Notes under the pieces: model-generated
The model's database searches: none
What the model was told of the DNA's origin: nothing
The model's input: only the letters and a program-made list of their open reading frames with translations
Source: Symsagittifera roscoffensis
Lineage: Eukaryota; Xenacoelomorpha; Acoela; Convolutidae
Length of the DNA stretch: 64,000 bases
Reading direction: 5' to 3'
NCBI RefSeq assembly: GCF_963678635.1
Contig: NC_087071.1
Location: 5,223,624 to 5,287,623, forward strand
Made by a program: the position numbers and the translations under genes
Shown: positions 22,862 through 31,744 of the stretch, piece by piece
Numbering within the stretch: position 1 is the first letter of the stretch
Layout: every line of letters begins with the position of its first letter

Positions 22862-23300
22862 TTATGACCAGTATTTGATTATATCCCGAGTCGGTCATGC
22901 AGATCTTCTGATCGTCTATCTGCACGACTTCGTTAAATTCCGAGCTCTCTTTAGACTTGAGTGGGAACTTCATTTTTCTTGGGTCTTTCACTTGTAAACA
23001 CACCAGACATGCGTTCACCCATCACTCGCAAGCCTTTCTTAAACCTGCCCAATCAAACCTGTGTAGTATTCATTGGTGTACCTTGTCTATCTCCTGATGT
23101 CCCATTTGATCGTGCGATCTGAATAACACTTCCGTCTGGTGTAACTGTGATAATATGATGAGATTATGCTTGTAAAAAATCTTCTCCTCGTCTTTTCTTC
23201 TACAGGCTACCACACCATCAGCTGTGTGATAGAGTAAATCTTTTCTCTCCTTGTAGAATCGGCTCAAGATCTTGTAACTGTCTTCCTCCAAATCCCTTTT
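22862..23300 (-). pseudogene. Integrase remnant: zinc-binding part, core deleted
   Basis: The minus-strand stretch 23,070-23,291 encodes an integrase N-terminal region with a histidine-rich motif (LHQTEVLFRSHDQMGHQ) and the approach to the second metal-binding pair. Decayed sequence then leads to a block QIDDQKICMTDSGYNQILV at about 22,863-22,925, which contains the first aspartate of the catalytic core. The second aspartate, the glutamate and the C-terminal domain are absent. At about 22,860 the sequence passes straight into the linker (DEDWNDSEQNEVPKW). Roughly 1 kb of coding sequence is missing compared with the family, so integration activity is gone. Confidence 0.6.
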
Positions 23301-24189
23301 CTCTTTGACTCATGTCCGGATCCATTTGGAGAGGTTGCTCGTCATCTTGTCATTCTTCTGGGCTCGTATCAGATCTGACAATCTGTATCTTGCTTTGACG
23401 TGTTCCTTCAATGCCATCATCTGACCATTCAGTTCTCAAGCTTGACGCAAACTATTCTTCTCAAGACCTTCCTGTCATCATCTGACTTTTGAATTGTACG
23501 ATAGCTCCTTAGTACTGCAAGTTCCTCAAGCTCTTCACCTCCGTACACCTCCTATAGATCCAGATTGTACGTTCCTGAGGAATGGTCAGTTTGTAAATCC
23601 ATGTCGCGGTGCCTCATTTTCTCTTCTGCCATTTTCTCTTCTGCCAATATCATTTTATCTTCTGCCAAGTTGCTTTTGTTTCAAAGATTCCTTGCCATAG
23701 GCTGCCTCATTTCTTCTCAGTATTGTGACTTCTGGTTCGTCTTTATCATTGTTCCGGACTACGGGTTTGTCGTCTGCTAGATTCTCAAGTAATTCCCTCA
23801 AAACCTCACCTATCTTCGCACTTCCTGTCTCTACTTGATTGAGATCGCAGTCTTCTGCCTTTAGTTTTTCCCTCACTGTTTTTGACTTGAGCATTACTTC
23901 CATTGGCATCCCTCTGTTTCTCTTCAAAATTGTTTTCTCTGGACGCTCCTCTGGTAGCTCGGGATGATCTTCTATTGGTTTACCTGACTTGTCGAGCCAC
24001 CTGTGAGTGCAAGGCTGTTGTACATTTCATTGTGCTTAAAAGAGAAGCCATATTTGATTTCTGGCCTATCTGCCTCCCTTTGTTCCTGTCTCTCGTAGAA
24101 TTCCGTCTTCGTACTCAATCTATCGGCATTTTGATGTCTGTCTTTGTTCTGTGTTCAATGATCATATTGTAGCCATCCAAGCAAACTAT
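23301..24189 (-). pseudogene. Pol segment between RNase H and integrase
   Basis: Minus-strand coding remains continue from RNase H. The RNase H end, with an IEHR block, falls near 24,090-24,170, and a charged connection follows at 23,655-23,927 (GKESLKQKQ, RELLENLADDKPVV). The part 23,300-23,650 contains stops in all frames. Repeated short motifs TTTTCTCTTCTGCCA lie at 23,615-23,670. There is no catalytic motif. Confidence 0.45.
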
Positions 24190-24500
24190 TCATCTCTCAA
24201 TGTAGCTTTGATCCATTGAGTACGTTTTCAACCAGCAGAGTGCTCTATTGTCGACTCGTAAGTTGAATGGTTCGCTACCTAGATACGCCCTGTATTTCTC
24301 TACAAAGGTGACCATCGCAAACATTTCTACCTTGGGTGCCCCGTACTTCATCTTTGTATCACTCAAGACTTTGCTCCCGTATGCTATCGGTCTCAAGACT
24401 GTCTTCCCATTCCCTTCCTGCTCTTGATGGAGTATGCCAGAGATCGCTACCACCGACGCATCCGTATCCAGCACGTACATTCCTTTTTTCCGTTGGCATA
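24190..24500 (-). pseudogene. RNase H domain of gypsy Pol
   Basis: The open stretch starts with the hallmark LDTDASVVAISGILHQEQ (first catalytic Asp in DTDAS). It continues through YGSKVLSDTKMKYGAPKVEM, where Glu is the second acidic site, and FNLRVDNRALCWLKT, where Asp is the third. This RNase H degrades the RNA strand during reverse transcription. The reading frame differs from that of the RT upstream and ends at a stop at 24,190. Confidence 0.85.
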
Positions 24501-25271
24501 CATAGCACAGGTGCTTGACACAACTCCTTCTTTATTCTTTGGAAAGATTCTTCTGCTGCGTTGTTCCACGTGAATTTATTGCCTTTGTGGCTGATGAAAA
24601 GCTGCATTGGGTTTACTTTGTCCGCATAGCCCTTAATGAATTCCCTGTGATAGTTCGCAAAACCCAAGAAGCTCATCAGTTGATGCTCCGTTTTTGGTGA
24701 TTTCCAAGTTAGCACCGCTTCTACTGAGTCTGAGTCTGGTCTGATGCCTTGTTTATCCACTATCCTCCACAGGTAATTAATTGAGTCTTTGATTTTCCCG
24801 CACTTCGATGGCTTGCTTTTTAGTCCTGCTCTTTTCATGCAAGCGAGGTCCTCTAGAGTAGGTGTCGCTATTACCACGTCGTCCACGTAGCACATCACCA
24901 GGTTGCCATATTTCTTCGTTACGCTTGTCAATGCGTGTGCCATCAGTCGTTGAATTGTAGCCGTGGCATTGCAAAGACCAAAGGGCATCCTTTCCCATTG
25001 AAACAGCCCCAGCTCGCAAGGCGAACCCCGTTTTGTCCCTGCCCTGCTTCCTCAGTGGGGCCTGCCAGAAAGCCATTCCTAAATCAAGAGTTGTCAAAAT
25101 TTTTGTATTCCCTAATTTCGTGAGGCTCTGGTCAACCCTAGGTATGGGATAGGCACCCTTAACCGTGACGGAGTTCAGATACCGAAAGTCACAACAAAAC
25201 TTTATTTGGTAGCCTTTCTTCTTAGCCATCACTACTCCACATGCCCACGGTGATTTGGATGGTTCTATCAT
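24501..25271 (-). pseudogene. Ty3/gypsy reverse transcriptase
   Basis: Classical RT blocks are present on the minus strand: IEPSKSPWACGVVMAKKK, then FCCDFRYLNSVTVKGAYPIP, then LTTLDLGMAFWQAPL with the first catalytic Asp. After a single-base frame break near 25,014 come MPFGLCNATATIQRLM and YVDD at 24,878-24,889, then SFLGFANYHREFIKGY. About a dozen residues seem missing after PTLED, near 24,850. The order RT-RNase H-integrase identifies Ty3/gypsy rather than Ty1/copia. The frameshift makes the copy inactive. Confidence 0.92.
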
Positions 25272-25797
25272 ATCATACTCTCTTCTCTAATTGCATCCAA
25301 TTTAATAGGGGTCATACGTCTCGCCCCTCCCTGTGTGGTACCGCCGACTCCTCAAGCTCTATTTCGTGCTCAACGAAGTTAAAACATCCAATTTCTGCCT
25401 TACGTTTCGAAAAAACGTCCTCGTTCCGATCTAGTAGGTCCTTGATGGCTTCAAGCTATTCGTCCGTCACCTTACCCCTCAAGTGCTCTATCTCTGGTAA
25501 AACCGGTTTATCCACTTCTAATTCCTCTAGTGTTGGTCTGTCCGGAAAATTCGAACAGCTCGAAAGTCCATCGTCTGTCTCTGACTTAGGCAATTTCAAA
25601 AGACCTGATGAGTATATTTCTTTCTTCAATCTTCTAAACATACAAATCTTATCCCTTTGATTCGGGCAATCAAGAACTTCGTTTTCTTTTACATTTTCAG
25701 ATATTTCATATCGAGTTTTCACAGGTAGAGCGTATACCAAATTCCTTCTCCTCTGGATTGTGATAGGTATATAAAGAGTACTCAACAAGACACTGAC
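25272..25797 (-). pseudogene. Protease-RT connecting region of gypsy Pol
   Basis: The open stretch 25,456-25,788 and, after one stop, the residues NEDVFSKRKAEIGCFNF and HEIELEE lead into the RT. The VFS-K-x-D/E-IG-x-F pattern followed by HxIxL is the standard entry to a gypsy RT. The part before it is acidic and probably flexible. Confidence 0.7.
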
Positions 25798-26345
25798 TCA
25801 GAGGCCACTCTTGGTTATCGAGAAGGATCTTCCTAAAATAGCAGCGCTTCGACTATTTAGACTTGAGACTATGCATACTTGTAAATTGTCACTTAGTTCA
25901 TTATAATTTTTCATCCGCAAGCTTACTATTGCCGCTTTGTTTGCTTTCAGCCTTAGCTCCCTACTCAAGAATATCGGTGCTATATTATCATTCGCCATTA
26001 TCAAATTTGCCGGTTTAATTGCGTATTTTCTTTCCCGGGTTCCGAATCCTGAATATTGCATTGTTTAGATCAATTGTTACATCGAAACTCCTGATGAAGT
26101 CCCTGCCTAAAATGAATTGGTCAGACTCATCCAGATTCTCCACCACGTAAAGCTCATCCACAAATTGCGTTAACCCAAGCTTAGGGCTATTATTGGTGTC
26201 TTGCCTAGTACTCGCAGCGCCCCTTTGTTTGCTGCCGACAGCCGTATTCTCGAGTCTATGAAGTCGTCTTTGTGGAAGCCCATCCTCTTCCATGTTTCGA
26301 TTGGTGTGACGCTCAAGACCGCTCCTGTGTCCAGTAACCCAAGCA
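25798..26345 (-). pseudogene. Retropepsin-type aspartic protease of gypsy Pol
   Basis: The active-site triplet DTG is encoded at 26,323-26,331 within GLLDTGAVLSV. Downstream follow LGKTPIIALSLG, a frame change near 26,170, FVDELYVVENLDESDQFILGRDF (the ILGxDF motif) and a hydrophobic end. A further frame change lies just upstream of the DTG. The enzyme would cleave the polyprotein during particle maturation. At least three breaks make this copy inactive. Confidence 0.8.
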
Positions 26346-27397
26346 GTTAAGTCTTTTTCCGCTTATGTCTAGTACGTGTGCAGATACGTATGCTTCCGTC
26401 GTTGTTCGATTTCTTTTGTCGCCAAGTTTTGCTTCACTTTTTTGATTACCTCTGCAGGTGTTGGGACAGTCGGATCTCTTCTGTTTTGGGACATTCGGAT
26501 CTCTCGTTCTTTAGTGTCGGGACAGTCGAATCTCTTGTTCTTTAGCGTTGGGACACCACTTCAGCTCTAGTATTAAAAAATTTCCCCAAAACCCAATCTT
26601 ACTAACCAAAAGATTTACCTCCTTGTTCCCCTGAAATTGATTTTTTTTCTAATCCGATGTATGTCGAAACACGACTTGTTAGCTATTGTCTTATGATCAC
26701 CTATTCGTCAAAAGCCGATAAAATTAGATCCCAAAACCTAAAAAAATTTAGAGAGAAAAAATGATGAAAAACAGAAAGATGAGTACACCCAAAATTCAAA
26801 GGCGACCAATGTCTTCTTTTCAAAAAAAGATGCCTGGGACCTGACTGTAACGCCTTTTCCTCCCGCCTGTTAGCGGTCTTGCGGTCTTATGGGGTATCCT
26901 TTTTTTTTGGTTCCAGAAACTATCTATTTCTGGAATCCCTGGTCAGATCCCCCACCCAATCCGACCAGGTTACCTACCCTAATTCGATTTCTTAGTTGCG
27001 ACTCTTATTCTGGGTCTAAAAATGAATCGTTCCAGACTCTGGGTCTACTAATGAAACTAAATCGACGATATCGATTGTGTAGTTACTATAATGCGTCCCC
27101 CCTTTTTACAGTTTGCAACCACCAACCTCTATCTAAACCAGCCCCCCTTCTAACCTCTCCCCTATTTAGCCCCCCTCCTAAACCAAAAAATACGGTGCGA
27201 TGGGTGCTAAACCTTTTGAGAGAAAGCCTTAGAACATGTTTCCAAGCTCTGCTCAAATAAAAATGTTTCCTCAAAATGGTGCGTATTCGCTGATCCAATT
27301 TTACACCTAATTCCTGAAATGTAAAGTGGATTTCAACGATACCCGTTTGACCAAACAGAAGCACAGTCAACCTTCTTCCGTTTGTCCTGTTCTGTTT
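26346..27397 (-). other. Region between 5' LTR and protease; no recognisable gag
   Basis: Only the last part is coding-like. Just upstream of the protease are VKQNLATKEIEQRR-type sequence and, at about 26,470-26,562, three to four degenerate copies of a 31-base unit encoding CP-x-x-KE-x-EIR. From 26,580 to 27,397 there are no supported frames. C runs at 27,090-27,180 give G runs on the minus strand that could form a quadruplex. A gag gene with capsid or zinc knuckle, expected here, is not visible. Confidence 0.5.
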
Positions 27398-27804
27398 TGA
27401 TCACACTGCTGACTAATCACATATGGGGTTAAAGAAAAATTGGCCCTATAACCATTGGCTCAAGTGTCAGGGACACTATCTCTCTTGTTTTTCTACCTCA
27501 AACGGTCGGAGCCAATTCGGTACACTTGCGAGATGAGACTAAAACCTTTGTTACAGCTTAAAGGCCACTACCAAAATAGCCCCCCCACTCTAGAAAAAAA
27601 GAACGTCACCATAATTATGTCTCAAAAAACCTAAAACACGCAAACGCCGTTTAAAACAGGGTCGGAACAATCCGTATGGCTACTTTTTATTAGACAGTAA
27701 AGCTTTGATCCATTTCAGATGGACCAACCTAAAAATCACCTTACCTCAACAGAACAATATAAAACACACTCAGGAAAGTTGAATTGGGTACTCAAATACC
27801 GGCA
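27398..27804 (-). repeat. 5' LTR (right end of element)
   Basis: This is the direct-repeat partner of 11,899-12,296. It begins TGATCACACTG and ends ACCGGCA. Since pol runs on the minus strand, this LTR would drive transcription leftwards. No convincing TATA box can be singled out because of divergence. Confidence 0.85.
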
Positions 27805-28900
27805 CACTCTCTAGAAATGAGTGACTAAATTAAAATGTAACTCTAGAAAAATTGGTAATCAAGACTGAATCGAGATGTTTTAAATGATTGACTTTTAGCT
27901 TGAGATATAAGTTTTGGGTTTGGACCATTGGGCAACTTAGGTTGTCTAATTTTCGACCGAAGGTTCACTCTGGTCCATTTCTGATTTGTTTTCTTTTTCA
28001 CTTGCGATCACTCTGCCTTGTGTTAATAATGAGACAGCTCTACTCTCGCTCGAATTATGTATCGGAAATTGCGAATAGCAGTTTCCCGCTGCTATTTTTG
28101 ACTACTTTCCCGCGATTGTAGTTCGGTTCTTCTGATCTTACTTTCTGATATTTTCAGTTGTCGCGAGAGCTTGACATGCTAAATTCGAAATTAAAAAAAA
28201 TCCATTTCACCCCGAAATTATGTCTTTTGCGTTGCTCAAGGTCAAACTTCCAAAAAGACAAACTGGCACATGGAGAGATATCTATAAAACTTTTGCTTCG
28301 TTTTAAAACTTTGTCCTTTGTGTGTCTTTAAACCGAAAGTTGACAACCCATCACATCTTTAGAGATTTTGTGTGTCTTTAAACCAAAAGTTGACAACCCA
28401 TCACATCTTTAGATACTTTGTTATTGATAGCAATACTATAATCCACAAAAATTTTGAAAAGAAAATTTTTTAAAAGACATACTTTGGTGAAAAAAGTCTT
28501 TTGCAGTTCAATTGATCGCAAAAAACAATGCTAATACTATTTTTTTGAAACTAAAAATGCCTATGTGTTGTTTTTGTTCTTGTTTTTTTACTCGGTATCA
28601 TTAATCTAAAATGAGTTCGACTACGTTTTTGTACAGAAAATATAATTGTAAAATACAATGATGACGATTTTTTAACTTGGCTTGAAAGTCCGGTTATTCC
28701 AATTAAGTTCTTTAACTGCCTTCCTAATGTGTTTTTTGGGGTTGCATTTAGCTGAAAATGTTTGCTATTGTTTGCTATGTTTTTCCAATTGAGCTGACCG
28801 TTCAACCGATATTTAAAAAGGAACTGATATTTTCTGGTTATTTAATATTATTTTCTTTCTAATAATATAGATCCGATAACCCAAAAATGCCAGCTAAAAA
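27805..28900. repeat. Gene-free A+T-rich stretch with tandem duplication
   Basis: A 50-base block beginning TGTGTCTTTAAACC occurs twice in tandem at 28,321-28,420. A diverged third copy is at about 30,668-30,720. Sequence after it (28,480-28,860) recurs at about 30,790-31,100, so this is part of a repeated unit. No gene is supported. Confidence 0.5.
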
Positions 28901-29001
28901 GAGGAACGCAAATATCTAAAGCCATCATCGAATCTTTTTTTGAACAGTAAGGGTGTGGGAGGTCATAAAAAAAGAGTATCGTTTTTTATCGGTCTGAACG
29001 A

Positions 29002-29325
29002 TTAACGTATTGAAAGGTTGTCGTGATTGTAAAAATTGGAAACATCGGGATAAACTTTGTGTTTTCTGCGAACTCGGGGAGAAGATTTAAGTCTGTTTTC
29101 ATAAGAAAAAAGTTTTTGAAATGGTGAGGGTGAAGAAATTTTTTGGTAGAGTTCCAAATGATCATCTAAACTGGGATATGAACAGCTGGTGTTTTGCTTC
29201 AACATGCGTTTCAAACTAGTTTGAACGGATCGCTTTCTTCCCATGAAAAAAGTGCTTGTACAATTCAAAAAATAAATTGTTGAAACAACCAATACACACA
29301 AAAACGTTACAATATTACAAAACAT
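29002..29325 (-). CDS. Small secreted or membrane-anchored protein, unrecognised
   Basis: This frame of 107 codons begins MFCNIVTFLCVLVVSTIYFL, a strong signal peptide or membrane anchor. A basic, serine-rich tail follows (GRKRSVQTSLKRMLKQN, SSPSPFQKLFSYENR). It lies about 80 bases downstream of the cysteine-rich peptide gene on the same strand. Homologous DNA exists in both arms at the same place (about 3,560-3,720 and 33,060-33,290), but there the frame is broken. It may be a second gene of the cassette or a decaying exon. No family is recognised. Confidence 0.4.
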   Translation of the reverse strand: MFCNIVTFLCVLVVSTIYFLNCTSTFFMGRKRSVQTSLKRMLKQNTSCSYPSLDDHLELYQKISSPSPFQKLFSYENRLKSSPRVRRKHKVYPDVSNFYNHDNLSIR

Positions 29326-29403
29326 TCATTTCTGAATAAGTTTTTCAAAGATTAGCAAGATTATTTCCTTTCTTTTTCCTTTTTTTTCGTCTACTGCGAA
29401 GGC

Positions 29404-29637
29404 TCATGTCCTCTTTTCATCTTGGCAAACTTGCCTCCTTTCATTGCAAAACGTCTCCGGAGGACATTGATCGTTAGGATTGCATCCGATGTATTCACAT
29501 CTCTGGGTGTTGTGGTTGAACCTCAGTGGGGGAGGACAATTTCGAGGAGTTGAACTGTCTTGTACACCATATTCCCATGCTGAGGAAACAGCTAGGCTGA
29601 AAGCCAATGCAAGCATTAGGACTCTGAGAAAATGCAT
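29404..29637 (-). CDS. Secreted cysteine-rich peptide, copy B
   Basis: This 77-codon open frame consists of a signal peptide (MHFLRVLMLALAFSLAVSSA before WE) and a mature peptide of about 55 residues with six cysteines spaced C-x12-C-x4-C-x5-C-x5-C-x6-C. It ends QVCQDEKRT. The start is supported by conservation with copies A and C, including the upstream AGCTATTTGAT-ATG context. The spacing suggests three disulphides. Possible roles include defence, inhibition or toxicity, none demonstrated. No known family matched by eye. It is intact and the most diverged of the three copies. Confidence 0.7.
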   Translation of the reverse strand: MHFLRVLMLALAFSLAVSSAWEYGVQDSSTPRNCPPPLRFNHNTQRCEYIGCNPNDQCPPETFCNERRQVCQDEKRT

Positions 29638-31744
29638 ATCAAATAGCTATATTGAATAATTTTCAGTCTGTATGAAAAAAAAGGATGATATTGTGATCAC
29701 AAAAAGCAGCCATATTTGAAAAATTAAAACCCCGCTTATTTAGAAAAAATCCGCTGAAAACATAAAACCACTGAAAATAAACCGCCATTTTCAAAATAAT
29801 TCCCTTGAATATTCTGACAAAAAACCCGCTGGATGCAAATCCCGCTGAAAAGAAGTTAGCATGTGATAAAATACGTTAGAAATTGAGGAACCATAAAAAG
29901 GTTACAACTCGAGAAGAAAATTGAATTCATTTTTTTCAATGACAAAAAAATACAACTGAAATTTTATTCCAATTCGGCGCTTTAAATAGGGTTCCTTTTC
30001 TTGTGAAAAATTGGATGATCTCATAATCACCGCTCAGTCTTAAATGTTGTGCTTTCTCAATGGATAGGCTAGATTTCAAACATTTATATTGTCCATGCAC
30101 AGTTCTTAAACTAATCAATCAACCACATTTTAGTCAAATTTTACGGTGATTCAAAATTGTTTTGCCTCATTTGTAAGAAAAATCAATCACAGTCTATTTT
30201 GATTTTAGCTGTTTTATCTGCTTTGAGACTTATTCAGAATGCACAATTTAAAAAAAAACACTTTGTAAACAATCAACACTGCTCATAACTATTGTGGCGA
30301 AGCCCTGCATGTCCTTTAAATTGTATGAAGTAATTTTTGTTTCCAGAAAAACTAATAAATTTTCCAAAGAAAAAAAGAAAAACGATCAAAAAAATTTTTA
30401 TTGGTTTTTTTTTCTAATCAAAAACCCAATCTTCACAAAAAGTACAAAGCGTAAGTTCCGGTCCTAATAACGTAGCAGTTATGATAAAGCGCCTGCTTCA
30501 ATCATTTTGAAACAATTTCAGGTCTGATCAAAAATCCGCGTACGCGTTAATAGCGCAAAACATATCCCGCGTTAATTATACCAAATTGGCCACATTAGCA
30601 AACATAAGAGAATAGATTTGAACTAAAATGAAAAGATTTCTATAGAATTTTTTTACTTCTTTTCAAAATTGTGTGCTTTTTAAAACCTAAAGTTGACAAT
30701 CCATCTCATCTCAACTTTAGAGAATTGGTTATTGACAGTATTACTTCACTCTGTAACAAAAAGAATTTTTTTTCAACTGACAAAATTCGGCGAAAAAAGT
30801 CTTGAGCAGTTCAATTGATCGCAAAAACATTGCAATTGTTTATTTTTGAAACAATATTCCATCATGAGTCGTTTTCGTTCTCGTCTCTTTACTAGGTATC
30901 GTTGATCTAAAATGAGTTCGCCTACATTTTGGTATAAAAAGTGTCTTTGTAAAACACAAGGAAGATGGTTTTTTAACAACCTGGTTAATAAAATTTTGAA
31001 AGTCTGCTTAATCTAATTATCTTCTGAGAGTTTTTTGAACTGCGTTCGTTTTGGGTTTTTGTTTGCGGTTGCACTTAGCCAAAATTGGCTCAACTTTTTA
31101 AAAACTGCATCAGGTTACATAGAGATTCAAGAAGTTCCCTCGTAAAACGCCAGATTTTTGGAATGACATTGAAAAAATCATGATTTCTAAATTACACTGT
31201 AAAATTTTAGAGACAGTTTTGTTACTGTTTCCTTAAACATGGAACAAGGATCTATTCCGCTTTTCCAAAACCTGCTCTCTTAGAAATTTGTATAACATTC
31301 CTGCAACTTCATTCAAAATAAGGATTTTTTTACGAGAAAGTTGTATGTTAGTGACTTTTCTTAAAAGAGAGCTGCACGAAAGGAGTTTTTCAAACCACTT
31401 TTCCATTTATTTTTTTATTATGTTTTAGTTTTTAAGATTTTTTGTCTAAAACCAATTGAAAGTTCACCCACTGAAGCAAAGCACAGTAACGGAAATTTTG
31501 TAGACAAACTTGTTCGCTGCTTGATATAACCATTCAACCGAGAATTGAATTTTTTTTTTGCTTATTAGTTATTTAATCGATAAAGACCTGAATCCCACAT
31601 ACTACACGTTTAAAAATATGCGTCATTATTCGTCAAAAATTGTATTTTTTGTCCACAAAACAATTTTCAACCACTAATTACAAGGAGATTTGTGAAATGA
31701 AATAAAGATTTTTGTTTTTGAATCGTTTGATAGAAATGGATTCA

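Larger units (their letters stand above)
11899..27804 (-). mobile_element. Giant Ty3/gypsy-type LTR retrotransposon, decayed
   Basis: Two direct repeats of about 400 bp, both starting TG and ending CA, enclose about 15.1 kb of sequence clearly richer in G+C than the flanks. Inside, on the minus strand, lies a pol-type block (26,340 down to 21,716): protease, reverse transcriptase, RNase H, integrase remnant, linker and macro-like domain. A second coding track runs from 21,162 down to 12,714. Every block contains frameshifts or stops. No clear target-site duplication is visible (TCCAG on the left, CACTC on the right). No convincing primer-binding site or polypurine tract is seen. No gag is recognisable in the 1.05 kb between the 5' LTR and the protease. 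At 15.9 kb the element is far longer than most Ty3/gypsy elements. Confidence 0.8.
28901..31744 (-). repeat. Diverged third copy of the peptide-gene repeat
   Basis: The segment 29,000-30,610 aligns with 33,000-34,370 of the right arm. Shared landmarks are the peptide gene, the 245 bases upstream of it, and the block with AATTGGCCA next to a hairpin near 30,545-30,595. It is more diverged than the two arms are from each other. The stretch 30,610-31,744 contains a second copy of the 28.3-28.9 kb sequence and no supported gene. Confidence 0.65.

Noticed and set aside
11880-27850. Target-site duplication of the LTR element (ATG-AACTC-AG near 11,886 and 27,835)
   Set aside because: The similar bases are inexact and, on the right, lie 30 bases away from the LTR end; the motif CTCTAGAAA is common nearby. 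Probably chance.
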